Part shown: in pieces, positions 11,195 to 23,110 of the stretch
Numbering within the stretch: the first letter of the stretch is position 1
Layout of the letters: the number at the start of each line of letters is the position of its first letter
From: Hydrangea macrophylla
Taxonomy: Eukaryota; Streptophyta; Magnoliopsida; Cornales; Hydrangeaceae
Assembly: GCA_033977485.1 (NCBI GenBank)
Contig: CM066990.1
Location: 10,136,501 to 10,200,500 of the forward strand
Reading direction: 5' to 3'
Length of the DNA: 64,000 nucleotides
Notes under the pieces: generated by a model
What the model was told of the DNA's origin: nothing
The model's database searches: none
Seen by the model: the letters and a program-made list of their open reading frames with translations, nothing else
Program-made: the position numbers and the translations under genes

Positions 11195-13722
11195 TATGAC
11201 ATCGCATATATGAGACATCCTATAGCTGAGGTATAGGGTATTTATGCCATGCGATCACTGTCCTCCTATACCTTAGGACACTGGTCCTTGGAAAACGCTA
11301 AACCATGCCTGAAAGGTAGGAAACCTTTCTTCGAATTATCCATAAAAAACTTAGTTAGTACCTTTTTGATATAACCAACTTGAGATAATCCCATTTATCT
11401 TTCGCTAATGATCTCGAACAAGCTTTATCCTAAGGATATAGCTCACCTCTCCTAGATCCTTCACATCAAAAGTATTAGCTAGCCAAACCCATGCCTCTAC
11501 ATCATTCGAATGAGTAGAATGTCATCGACATAAAAGCACAAGAAAAGTTACCACCTTACCTTCACATTTCTTGTACACACAAGGTTCATCCAGATTCTGT
11601 ATGAAACCAAATTTCTTGACCACTTGGTCAAATCAAATATTCTAACTCCTGGGTGTCTGCTTAAGCCTATAAATAGACTTTAACTTGCATACCAAATTAC
11701 CTTTTCCACCAGCTATGAACCCTTCTAGTTGCTGTATGTAGATTTCTTCCTCAGGATTGCCATTCAAGAATGTAGTTTTAACATCCACCTGTCAGATCTC
11801 AAAATATAAGCATATAGCGATGGAAAAGAGCATTCTGTAGTACTTGAGCATGGCTATTGACAAGGAGGTTTCCTTATAGTCAATGCCCTCTCTCTGAGTA
11901 TAACCTTCTGCTACAAGCCTTGCCTTAATGGTCTTAATCTTTCCTTAGATCCTCTTTTCCTCTTGTAGAACCACTTACAACCAATAGGTTTCATATTGGC
12001 AAGTGCTTCTACAAGATCCTAGACCTGATTGGAATCCATAGATTCCAATTTAGCCTTCATAGCTTGGATACAATAAGCTGATTCAACATTAGCCATTGTC
12101 TCTTCATATGTGGTAGGATTAGATTCAAGTTCTATGGAGATAGCTTCAAAAACTTCTCCTAACAACATGTATCTGTCAAGCTGGCTGACCATCCTTTCAC
12201 TATGATGAGGTACCGATGCAGAAATGGGTGAAGATATGGTATTTTTTGTCTTACATCATTTTTAACTATTGGAGGATTAGAGGGCTCTCAATTTATTTCA
12301 CTCAGATCTTTACTTCTTTTAGGTTTATGGTTCATGATGTAATCATCCTCCAAGAAAATAACATTTGTACTAATGAACACATTCTATTGTCTTGGATCAT
12401 AAAAATACCAACCATAAGTATCCTTTGGATACCCTATAAAGTAGCATACTTTCGATCATGATTCTAATTTTCTCGTCTTTCCTTTCAGTACATGTGCTAG
12501 ATACCCCCATATCCGGAGATGTTACAAAGAGGACTTACATCCAATCCACATTTCCTATGGTATCTTAAGAACAGATTTGCTTGGAACTAGATTTAGTATA
12601 TACATAGCGGTTTCCAAAGCATAACCCCAAAGGAATGATGGAAACTCCGAATAACTCATCATCGACCTAGTCATGTCTAAAAGAGCCAAGTTCTTTCTCT
12701 CTGCTACACCATTCTGCTAAGGCATACCAAGTACAGTCAACTATGATAGCATTCCATTCTATACGAGGTGATCAATAAAATCAATAGAGAGGTACTCGAC
12801 ACCCTGATCAGATCGAATGACTTTATTATATGTGCCTAATTGTTTCTCCACTTCAACCCTAAACTCTTTAAACTTTTCAATGGCTTCAGATGTGCTACAT
12901 TAGATACACATAACCACCCCTAGCTCTTATATTGATTGGACCACTCACATTAGTGTGGAATAATTCCAACAATTCATTGGTTCTGTTGCCCTTTGTAAGA
13001 AAGAGCCTTTTGGTCATTTTACCCTCTAAACATAATTCACAGACTTCCATTGGTTATACAGTCAAATCACCCAAGATCCCTTCTTGGACTAATCATCCAA
13101 TCCTGTTTAGATTGATATGATCTAGCCTCTGCCAAAGTCTTGTTGGATTAGTTGAAGGTTCCTTTCTTTTAGATGGTAGAGTTGCCACGGACTTATTTAG
13201 TTTCATGTTAGAATCTTTAGAAATATTTGGAGTGATCACATGCAAGCCATTAGTTTTTACAACAGAACATTTAAAATAACCATTTCTTTTAATAGCAACT
13301 TTAGTTCCAAAATAAATAGAATAACTATTATTCAATAATTGTGAAACTGAAATTAAACTATGCCTCATTAAAGGGATGTAAAGTACATATGATAAAACAA
13401 TTGTCATATTGTCTACAAATTCTAAACTACTACTCCTACAACAATTGCAAAAATAGTTGCACTAGAACCTAGAGTTAGCACGATCTCCCCATCACTGCAC
13501 CTCCTGGTTGATTTGAATCCCTGCAATGAATTATAGATATGGTTAGTCGCACCAGAATCAATACACCAAGTGTTTGAAGTATCTTTTATTAAACTTACTT
13601 CAATCACATATGATTCAATCATACCTTGAACTCTTGTAGCTAAGAATTTCAGATAGTTCCTCTTCCAGTGGCCTTTCTCTTCTCATTCGAAACCCTTTCC
13701 TTTGCCTTGACTTCTATCCGCA
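11195..13722 (-). pseudogene. Ty1/copia gag-pol, N-terminal and central part (gag knuckle, protease, integrase, RT), decayed
   Basis: Minus-strand continuation of the copia element split by element A. From high to low coordinates: a gag zinc-knuckle remnant (KGHWKRN, about 13640-13680), protease WCIDSGATNHI (about 13520-13570), a GAG-pre-integrase segment LISVSQLL...LWQRLDHINL (13093-13407), a decayed integrase (12000-13090) and RT with the catalytic YVDD box at about 11524-11541. Stops and frameshifts are numerous. It ends at about 13722, where plus-strand gypsy sequence begins, so the copia 5' LTR is missing. The orientation and domain order are those of Ty1/copia. Confidence 0.85.
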
Positions 13723-13726
13723 TTGT

Positions 13727-14902
13727 AAGCAAGTAAAGGCCAAACATCAGAGACCACCTGGACTTCTACAACCATTACCGATTCTCCAAAATAAATAGGA
13801 ACATATAACCATGGATTTTATTGTAGGTTTGCCAAAGTCTTAGCAAAACCATGATGCTATTTGGGTTATTGTGAATCGATTTACGAAGTCAGGACATTTT
13901 ATCACCTACAATATGATATACCTAGTAGAATGACTCAGCCGGATGTATCTATAACAAATTGTGCAACTACACGGTGTACCTCCCTCAATAGTGTTAGATT
14001 GATATTCGTGCTGTACCATAGAATTTTGGAAGCATCTTTAGATAGCAATGAAAACTACATTGAACTTGAGTTCAACCTTTCACCCACAGACCAATAGTCA
14101 GATGGAATGAGTTAATCAAGTGATGGAAGATATGATATATGATTGTATCATTGATTTTGAGAGTTCTTAGGAGACGCACCTGCCATTAATAGATTTTGCC
14201 TACAACAATAGCTACCACACAAGCATAAGAATCTCGCCGTTTAAAGCTTTGTACTAAAGACCTTGCCGATCCCCGCTATGTTGGGCCGAAGTTAGAGATA
14301 CTCAACTTCTTGGGCCAAAAATAGTATAAGAAACTAGTGAGAAGATTCAAGTTGTACGTGAAAAGATGAAGACGGCTCAGACTCGATAAAAGAGTTATGT
14401 TGACAGGCGATGCAAAGACTTGGAGTTCGCCATTGGAGATCACGTGTTGCTCAAGGTCTCACCTATTCGAGGCATTGTCATATTTGGCCAGAAGAGAGGA
14501 AAGCTATGACCATGATTCATCGGACCGTTCGAGATCTTAGAACGCATTGGAAAGTTTGCATATCGACTCGGATTGCCACCAAAGATGTCAGGAGTGCACA
14601 ATATGTTGTACATCAGTATGTTGAGGAAATGTACCCACAACCTAGCATATGAGATCAACCTCGAGGACATTGAAGTTAACAACAATGTTACATTCAATGT
14701 AGGACCAGTACGGATCCTAGACCATGGGATCAAGAAACTCATAAACAAGGAGATTCCCTTAGTGAGGATTCAGTGGAAGCATCATGATGAAGGCAAAGCT
14801 TCTTAGGAGCTAGAGTCAGAGATACGGGAGAAGTCTTCATTTTTGTTTTAACTCTACTACTTTAGATTTCAAGGACGAAATCATTCAATTAGTGGTGGAT
14901 GA
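13727..14902 (+). pseudogene. Ty3/gypsy integrase C-terminal half, decayed (element G)
   Basis: Plus-strand translation gives the classic plant gypsy integrase order: QRPPGLLQPLPI, EHITMDFIVGLP (about 13800-13830), AIWVIVNRFTKSGHF (about 13857-13900), FHPQTNSQME (about 14080), AYNNSYHTSI (about 14200), then a chromodomain-like tail (VRILDHGIKKLINKEIPLVR, WKHHDEGKAS) at 14700-14805. It ends in the usual GG-rich stretch before the 3' LTR at 14903. Many in-frame stops. The upstream part of pol is absent: the junction at about 13725 abuts copia sequence of opposite orientation. Integrase would insert element cDNA into the nucleus. Confidence 0.85.
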
Positions 14903-16936
14903 TGTAATACCCTATATTTTGAATGTACAATAATAAAATGAGATTCTGTATACTTGCCTTTACTATATTGGAATTTTTGTTTTAATCGATTAAAGTAGTT
15001 TCAATCGATTGATAATCTCATTTTCCAATTAATCGAACCCTGCGCAACTGATCGAAACCCTGCTGATATACATTTATTACGTGGTCTCCCTCTTAATTGA
15101 TTAAACTATTCTCAATGGATCAAACCTGGCCGAACTGTTCTCAATCGATCGAAGTCACCTTGATTGATCAAACGTGTCTGGATTTTATTGCATAGTTCAT
15201 ATAGAACCTGCCACCTGGTTCACTTCTTTCCCTATATATATATATATATTTCGTGTGTGTGTGTTGGTAGATGAACCAGCTAGAGAGAGAGGGAGATAAC
15301 ATATATGTATGCACATAGATACTCTATATATATTCTATGGGAGAGAGAGAGAGAAGAGAAGAAGGAGCATAAGAAGAAGAGAAGAAGAAGGATCAGAGAA
15401 GAAGAGAGGAAAAGGCAGGGTAGAGACAGAGATAGAGAAAAGGAGACTCCATTTGAGCCCGAAGCTCAAGCTTGCCACAAACGCAACCTTACGCTTGTTT
15501 GGTGAGTTCTAAACTCACTTGGTAACATTGGTGTATGGTTTTACAAGTTTTGTATGTAAAAGATTGAATCCAAACACACCCAAAACTTCTCGACATTCAT
15601 TGCCCAGTTCTTCTGAAGAAGAAAACTTTCAATCGGTCAAACTTTGTTCAATTGATAAAAAATCATAAATCTCAATCAATCGAAATGACTTCAATCGATG
15701 GAAACCACCTTCACTTTAATCGCTTGAAGATGATTCAATCGATGGAAACTTATCTTTCCCCAATTGATTGACATGGTTTCAATCGATTAAACTTGACAGA
15801 ACATGGTTATTTCCTATTTAGTTATAATGCATGTTGCTTAGCTATTTAAATGTTATTCAATACTTCGTATATGCGATACTGTTGAATCAAGGGATACTGG
15901 GATGTAATAATGAGACAGTATGGTGAGTAACGTATTCGAGTTCAGAATGTTAGTAAGGGTTGCGCTCAGTCGAGTTGATAATCCGTTCATGTTAAATCAA
16001 ATAGGCGGATAGCAAGGATTGGTCAGGATTGTGTTTGTGAGAACTATATGTGTACTCTACTCGCAAGTGTTCTTAAAAGCACTTAACAGAGTAATGGTAA
16101 GTTCATAGACTAGTCGTTATATTGCAACAATGCATAGTGTTCGCAAGAGTTCTTAAAAGCGGTGAATAGTAAGATTTCTTAAAAGCGATGAACAAGAGCA
16201 CTAGTATGTCGTGATGATATAATTGGTTTATAGTTGTCAGTCGAGGTTGGTACAGTCAATCTTAGTGTTTTAAGGCAATAGGAATCGGGTAATGTGTTCG
16301 AAATAAAAGAGAGATATTATTAGTAGCACTATTATATATCATTCATAATTTGTAATTACTTTATACCTGTATGACTGTGTTAGTTACTTCTCACTTTGCT
16401 TTCATTAAGCTGACAACCGTTATTGCCTGGACATTCCCCATCCAGCCTATCCTATCTATGCTATTATAGGTAATGAATTGAACGAGGATGGCTACTATTT
16501 GGAAGAGGAATAAGCGGAAGGTGGTCCCACTAATGACGGTTATGTTAGAGGAGACGACCACACTGACGACTACATCAACTCTAGCTGAAGATTCGAAGAT
16601 AGATATTATGTTTTCATTACAGACTTTATTATTATAATTGATACATGGGCATATGTTGAAGATAGATATTAGTTTATGTTTCCGCTGCAAACTTTATTAT
16701 TATAATTGGTACTTGGGCATATGTTGCTTCTAAACCTTTTACTTCCCATTGCAAACTCTAATATTGTAATAGCTAGGATCTGTGTAATATATTCAGCTTG
16801 GTTATATCAATGTCTTTGTTTTATTAGCTGACTAGTACTGTGTGGTGTGGATAATTGAGTGGCTTCACATGTCATCCCCTATGGACCCAAAAAGGAAATT
16901 TACATTTCTCTATTTTTGCTGTTCTGGGTCATGACA
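14903..16936 (+). repeat. gypsy LTR G (2034 bp), 3' LTR
   Basis: TGTAATACCCT at the start and GGGTCATGACA at the end; preceded by the gypsy integrase tail. Internal layout: ATCGATT-type palindromic motif array (14985-15170), (TA)n box (15234-15250), GA-rich leader (15281-15445), GTGAGTTCTAAACTCAC hairpin (15502-15518), second ATCGATT array (15620-15800), short repeats containing TTCTTAAAAGCG (16060-16200), and a tail shared with LTR C. It ends inside the gag of element E, so G appears to have inserted into E. Confidence 0.8.
15281..15445 (+). promoter_or_regulatory. purine-rich transcript leader of LTR G
   Basis: Alternating GA/GAA/AGAG tract about 40 bases downstream of the (TA)n promoter-like box at 15234-15250. 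It gives long but meaningless frames (arginine/glutamate-rich). LTRs D, H, I and J have a purine-rich tract at the equivalent position, which suggests a common transcript leader. The start site itself cannot be read. Confidence 0.5.
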
Positions 16937-17549
16937 TGAAATCTCTTCACCTTCTTTTACGGAGTGTCGATCATGTGTGGAGGAAACCTTGGTAGTCTCT
17001 CAAACTGTGTTGTATATTCTCTCACTGTCCAACTTCCTTGGACTAGACTGAGAAAATTCTTTTCTTGTTGATCTTTCTTGTCTTTCGAGAAGTACTTCTC
17101 CAGAAATCAGCCCTTGAATATCTCCCAAGGCATTACCCTTGCAGTATTCATCCTAATGGTCACTCGCTCGGCCTCCCACTAGTTAGCGGCAGAGCAAGTT
17201 AATTGAAATGTAGCAAGGCAGCGCTTCTCTTGCTCATTACATTCCAGGGCTTCAAATATCAACTCCATTTCTCGTAACCATTGCTCGACTTTCCACGGCT
17301 CTGTTAGCCCATCAAACTTCTCAGGGAGCAATCCACATAAATATTCTAGCAGCTTATCTTTGGTCTGCCTTGGCGGAGGTGGTGCAACAAGGTATTGGAC
17401 AGGTGATTGATGAGTACATGATTGTAAGTGTCTCCAACATGCTCCATCCTTTGCATAAATACCTCAAAAACACTATTAGGGTCCATACCTTCCGTTATAG
17501 GTGATCCCAAATGGGGTGGATTCCTTTTTCTCCAACCATAGTGATCTTG
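16937..17549 (-). pseudogene. gag: element E gag, N-terminal part, truncated
   Basis: Minus strand, ATG at 17547-17549. Key blocks: WLREMELIFEALECNEQEKRC, LATFQLTCSAAN, a MPWEIFKG*FLEKYFSKD region and LVQGSWTVREYTTQFERL. These match the gag of element D (60273-61455) closely in order and spacing. Several stops and at least one frame change. Cut off at 16937 by LTR G, so the zinc knuckle and any pol are lost. Gag would package element RNA. Confidence 0.8.
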
Positions 17550-18119
17550 TGTGATGTATACCTATAACAGACCTATTGATTAGCTAAAAATCTTTTCAAA
17601 GAAATGAAATCAAGATAATAAGATGAACGAGACAAACTATTAGGTCTATATCATAAGCATATAAACAAAATCAAACTCATAACACAACATCTCCCCAAAA
17701 AATAATACTTGTATATATATATATATATATCAAAGGATGTACCACGGAGTACACAATAGTCAAACTGTGTACCTTGTGGGACAAAAGCTAACACAGAGCT
17801 AAAGTCAGCTATTTACAATGCCACTATTGGCAGCTACTAACTATACAAAAGAGCTATAGTCAATAGTTATCTTTAAAATCTCAAAAGTCAAGCGAACAAC
17901 ATGTCCTGATGTATACTAGCAAAATCAAACTCGTACGGATCTTGACTCAAAAAGTAGTCAGTATCTTATCTAACTGTTGGTGCCTCATCCGCTGATGCAA
18001 TATCGAACCTCATTTGGTGGATCATCCTCCACAAGTCCAGTGAGACCTCCTACCACAAACCCAGTGTTCCAATCATTAACCATCATCTCATCAGTGTCCC
18101 CAGCCATATCCTTCATCAC

Positions 18120-18848
18120 CTAGTTAGCGGTGTCAACGGCTACTACAATAAATCCCTCAGCTATGTCAATAGCCTCTGCTAATGCAGCCTCCTCGATAAT
18201 AAATCCATCTGGCTGTGTGACCATTTGTGCTACCCACTCTACTACCATCTGGACTATAGGCCCTGCTGGTAATTTAGGTACCATTGCCTCCTCCTCTAGA
18301 ACATCCTCCCCTAGAACTACCACATCCTCCCCAACTATGATATCCATCTCTTCCAGTTCTAGGTCCTCTGGGTCCTCCTCCTCTAATGTATACTCCGACT
18401 CCTCTGGATCCTCCTTTGCCTCCTCATCATCGTCCATAGGATCCTCCTCTCCGTCCCCATCTATATCCTAATTGTGATCTGCATCCTCTAGCTCGATGTC
18501 CTCGACAGGTTCCTCATCATCCCCTATCGAATTTGGCTCTACTAGATCTGGCACCTCAGGTTGATCCTGTGGCTTTAGTGTTGGTACATCAGGTACTAGT
18601 GCTGGTGGAATGGGTCCCAACCAAAAGGCTCATAACTCGATCACATCCATCTTTAGCTTGCTCTGGATCAACCAGATCATCTTATGATAGATCGCTTCAC
18701 CATTACTGGTAGAATGGTAGGCATTCATATGCATATCCGTCGGGTGAGTCCATCCATTGACATGAAGGACCTTCCACATATCCTTCTCCAAGTATCGGCT
18801 AGTTATCTGATCTAAGACAGATGAACTTATCTTAAATTCATATCTCAT
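18120..18848 (-). pseudogene. element E conserved acidic ORF between primer site and gag
   Basis: One 243-codon frame on the minus strand, ATG at 18846-18848, with two in-frame stops and no frameshift. The N-terminal part contains YLEKDMWKVLHVNGWTHPT and MNAYH, matching the pre-gag ORFs of C (38341-39213) and D (58158-58718). The middle is dominated by Asp/Glu. The C-terminal part (VVEWVAQMVTQPDGFI) is shared with C. It lies directly downstream of the tRNA-Met site at 18914-18927, before gag. No known function; the family is not one I recognise. Homology to C is clear, to D weaker. Confidence 0.7.
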
Positions 18849-18913
18849 CTCAGGGATCTTAAATGCTAGAACTAGATGTCATGGGACAATTATTGAGCAA
18901 AAGTATCAAACCT

Positions 18914-18927
18914 AGGCTCTGATACCA
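18914..18927 (-). other. element E primer binding site (tRNA-Met type)
   Basis: The minus strand reads TGGTATCAGAGCCT, the standard complement of the initiator tRNA-Met 3' end used by many plant gypsy elements. It lies eight bases inside the LTR edge at 18935. Confidence 0.85.
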
Positions 18928-18934
18928 AAAATCC

Positions 18935-20230
18935 TGTTATGCCCTAGAACAACATAAGTAGATAAAAATAAATTTTCCTTTTAGGTCCGTAGGGAATGAC
19001 TAGTGAAGTCACTAAATTGTCCATACCACGCAGTTCTAGTCAATAGGTAGAAACAAGGAATAGTAATACCACTATTGATCATAGTATAATAACCTAATTA
19101 TTATATCAGAGTTTAAAATATAAAAGTAGAAGTCGTAAGGCAACACATCCCTAGTTAAAAAACATAGTAATAAAGTCTAACGACAATATAGAAACTAAGT
19201 CTCTTTCTTCATCTTTAGCTGGGGTAGATGTAATCATTAGCGTAGTAGTCCTCCCCGACATATCTTTCCTCAATGGGGCTACCCTTTGTGTATTCCCCTT
19301 TCAGGTAGTAGCCATCGTCGAAAGACACATCACCTGCAATGTTAGGAACATGATAGTCTGGACGGGGAATGTCTAGGTAACAAAGGCCATCAGTTTATTG
19401 AGAGCTGAGTGAATAAAAACTAGCTAGGTGCCCGTTATCTAAAGCATTAACAAGTTATAAAGACACGAGTTAAGTTCTACTAAATAGTATATTCTCTTTA
19501 CTCAACGTTTTTACCCAACCATTATCGTCTTGTTATACACAGGCTAATGATATACTCTGGATTCAAGAACAGACTTAATAGTTCAACTCTATTAATATAC
19601 CATTATTCAAGCCACTACCCATTAAAGACATAACCCGCCCGCTGCATGTCATGGACTCCACGTCAGTCCATCCCCCACTCGTTTAAGGACATAACCTGTC
19701 CACTGCATGTTAGGGATATAAGGTTTCGAACTACAACATATTATTCAGTTGCCACAACTTAACAACGTCTACCAGTGAACCCTATCCACCTCTCGTTAAG
19801 GATATAAACGTCCACCGCTCATTAATTATATATCACGGATTATCTAGCAAAGTGAGGACTACTTTATTCCATCCACCACTCATTAAGGACATAACCCTCC
19901 ACTGCTTGTTAAGGATATAACATGACTAAGTGTCTGCCCATGCACAAATTCGCAGAACTTATCAAACCTATCTAAAGTGAGGACTACTTTATTCCATCCA
20001 CCACTCATTAAGGACATAACCCTCCACTGCTTGTTAAGGATATAACATGACTAAGTGTCTGCCCATGCACAAATTCGCAGAACTTATCAAACCTATCTAT
20101 GGTTTGTATTGATATTGATACATGACATCCCATTGTAGCCTGACTGCTTTGATTGAAATGCAATGATTATCAAAATCAATTCATGAATGACATAACATCT
20201 AATGTCATAATGTTATTCCTATTAGGGATG
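18935..20230 (-). repeat. element E LTR (5' LTR, outer part uncertain)
   Basis: Inverted relative of the LTR of element C (37052-38190): both contain the CTACAATGGGAT / GTCATGTATC segment and many AAGGATATAA / CACTGC(A/T)TGTTA minisatellite units. The inner edge TGTTATGCCC is next to the primer site. The minisatellite at 19620-20100 includes a perfect 125-bp tandem duplication (19849-19973 and 19974-20098). The outer edge near 20230 is approximate; no TATA or leader is seen, so the LTR is probably truncated. Confidence 0.7.
19849..20098. repeat. perfect 125-bp tandem duplication in LTR E
   Basis: Two directly adjacent copies, 19849-19973 and 19974-20098, with no difference seen by eye. Both contain the minisatellite unit of this LTR family. 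The identity contrasts with the decay of the surrounding element. Confidence 0.92.
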
Positions 20231-20437
20231 TATACTAAAAGCCAAGCTTTATGTAGTCGATTTATTAGTCATTTAATAAAATCAGTTATTCCATTTTTAT
20301 GAGAATTTGTGTGGGCCATGTTTGCATGATATTGTCTATTTAATATTGTGCATGTCTGTCTCTTATTCTACATAGTAGGTGGTTTGGTGTGTGCAGTTTG
20401 GCTTACATATAGAAGATCAAACCATCAAATCTTGTAG
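20231..20437. other. short AT-rich fragment, possibly copia LTR debris
   Basis: Contains ATTAGGGATGTATACTAAAAG and a run of AT-rich sequence reminiscent of plant copia LTR starts, but with no second copy in the window. It separates the outer edge of LTR E from the start of LTR I. Nothing coding. Confidence 0.25.
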
Positions 20438-21168
20438 TGTAATACCTGTAATTTTTTTTCTTTTCGTTAATAATATCAAAATTTTTGCATTTAACTGTTT
20501 AATTTTATATTATTATTTTAATTGTATGAAGGTTTTGACGTGTAGTAGGATTACTGATAGACTGTAGTAACCATACCTACTCGACCGTAATAAGATTAAC
20601 TTAGTACCCCAACCCGAACATTAAAAACAACATCCGTTCGCACATAAACCGGAACTAACACGCATAACAAGGAACTTATGCACGCAAATTAAGAAATTAA
20701 GTAGCACACAACTCAAGGTGGGCCCTATATGGCCGGCCACATGGCAGCCACATGTCACCACCTTGGACACATGTCCACTTGTTGGACACATGGCATGGCA
20801 TATAACCATGCAAATGACACCTAGCACTTGGGTTTTTCTATATATACATGCATATAGCATGCATTACCCTCTCTTACTCTTCATAATCTACATTTAGAGA
20901 GTAAGTTAGGAGACTTGCATGTCCATGAGAAAAATAGAAGAGAAGTAAGAGGATTAGAAGAGGAGGAAGAAGAAGATTCCATCACTTGAAGCTTGTGTCC
21001 AAGCTTCCTTAAGCTCAAATCCAAAGCCCAAGCTTAATTTCAAGACTTGGTGAGTATTCTAACTCACTTTAGAACCTATATAGTATGTAGTAATGTTTAG
21101 CAAGTGTTTGATGTTGTATTTTGAGGATGTATGCAACATGCAAGTCAAATCTTCAAATCTTGGATACA

Positions 21169-21745
21169 GAAACTTTCAACAGAATGTTGTTTAGTAAAAT
21201 GAACATTTTGAGCAGTTCAAAAATGAGAATAAGGCTAGGTTTTTTTGTGAAGAACGCTAACTCATTTATATACAAATAACTCTTCTATAGATTAGTATAA
21301 ATATCAATCCTTCATAGGTGAAATGTATGTACAACGTAGTATTATCAATCTGGGAAGCAGAAACTTCCAGCAGAATGTTGTTTAGTAAAATGAACATTTT
21401 GAGCAGTTCAAAAATGGGAATGAGGCTAGGTTTTGTTGTGAAGAAATCTAACTCATTTATCTACAAATAAATCTTCTATATCTTAGTCTAAATATCAATC
21501 CTTTATAGGTGAAATGTATGTACAACGTAGTATTATCAATCTGAGAAGCAGAAACTTCCAGCAGAATGTTGTTTAGCAAAATGAACATTTTGAGCAGTTC
21601 AAAAATGGAAATGAGGCTATATTTTTTTGTGGAGAAATCTAACTCATTTATCTACAAATAACTCTTCTATAGCTCAGTCTAGAAATCACTACTTCATAGG
21701 TAAAATGCACATGCAATGCAGTACTATAAATCTGGGACAGAGCAG
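21169..21745. repeat. 191-bp tandem repeat, about three copies
   Basis: Copies begin at about 21169, 21360 and 21551, each with GAAACTT(T/C)C, CAGAATGTTGTTTAG, AAAATGAACATTTTGAGCAG and later AACTCATTTAT and AAATGTATGTACAACG. A partial fourth copy follows near 21740. Period 191 bases. Confidence 0.8.
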
Positions 21746-22699
21746 TTCAAAAATATAGAAATGTCTAAGTAAAATAAATATTTTGAGCAGCTCAAAAATG
21801 TAATTGAAGCTAGATTTTTTTTTTGTGCATGAAGCTAATCCAATTTTCTACAATGTTCTAGTTTTGAGTTTGATTTACAAATCAATTTATCATGCCCAAA
21901 TAAACCATATCAATTCAGTCGACATAGTAAAATTAATTCCTGACAGATTGTACAACTACTTGTATGATGTGTTTATTGATGATGTTTATTCTCCGATACC
22001 TGTGTGGTTATGAATATCTTGTGCTATGGTAGTGCTATCGAGTAGATGAGTATGTTATGTGTAGTTTTGTTAGTTTTATAGACATTATACTGAACCCATG
22101 CATGTATTTTACAAGTATAACCAAGATAATGCGTTGAAATCTTAACATAAGCTTGAATTAGTTGTACATAGACCCATGCTTGGATATATATGGAGTACCT
22201 ACACTATTGTAGACATGTTATACTACTCATACGAGCATATCATTTGCGTACCCTGAGCTTAAATGATTGTATATTGCATAAAAATAGAGGATTTGAGAAT
22301 CTGGCACCATAAACCGATTTATGGGAGAAACCGGTTTCTGAGAAGTTTTTCTGGGAAAAGTTTCTTTAAGGAACTATTAAAGCCGTAAGCTGAACGTTGA
22401 CGTTAATTCTGACTTCATGGGTATATCATGACATAAAACAGAACGACGGACGTAGGAACGCAACCTTGTATGTGTAATGAAATTTATTAACAAATTAAAC
22501 CATGGAACGAGTGACGCGAATGTGGTCAAGGATATGTAAGGATTGATTGTGCTTGGTTAAGAGCAGCGTATGTCAAGGATAAGTGTTGGATAGGTAAACT
22601 AATCCGCGGAGACCGGGATAGTGAGCAAAGGATGTGTTTGATGGGTTGTGAAGTGATGAGTATTGTGTATCCTTTCGGGTCTTCGTGATGAAAGGGGGT

Positions 22700-23110
22700 A
22701 CGGTTAACGCTTCGGTTCTTCGTGGCGGCGAAGTGGTGTTTCTTAGAGTAAAGACTCCTTTCGGTTCTTAGTGATGGAATGGATGTTATTGCACTCCGTA
22801 AACACTTCGGTTCTTCGTGATGGCGAAGTGGTGTTTCTTAGAGTGAAGACTCCTTTCGATTCTTAGCGATGGAACAGATGTTCTTACACTCCGTAAACAC
22901 TTCGGTTCTTCGTGATGGTGAAGTGGTGTTTCTTAGAGTGAAGACTCCTTTCGGTTCTTAGTGATGAATTGGATGTTCTTGCACTCCATAAACGTTTCGG
23001 TTCTCCGTGATGGCAAAGTGGTGTTTCTTAGAGTGAAGACTCCTTTTGGTTCTTCGTGATGGAATGGATATTCTTGCACTCCCTAACACCTCGGTTCTTC
23101 ATGAAGAGGT
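22700..23110. repeat. 95-bp minisatellite in LTR I
   Basis: The anchor TTCGGTTCT recurs at 22711, 22806, 22901, 22996 and about 23090, a period of 95 bases. Each unit also contains a half-copy (CTCCTTTCGGTTCTTAGTGA), giving an internal dimer-like structure. Confidence 0.85.

Noticed and set aside
15305..15512. Arg/Glu-rich plus-strand frames
   Set aside because: Low-complexity GA repeat of an LTR leader, open in two overlapping phases at once.
18130..18471. Ser/Thr-rich plus-strand frame
   Set aside because: Antisense shadow of the Asp/Glu-rich ORF of element E; the minus-strand frame has homologues in C and D.
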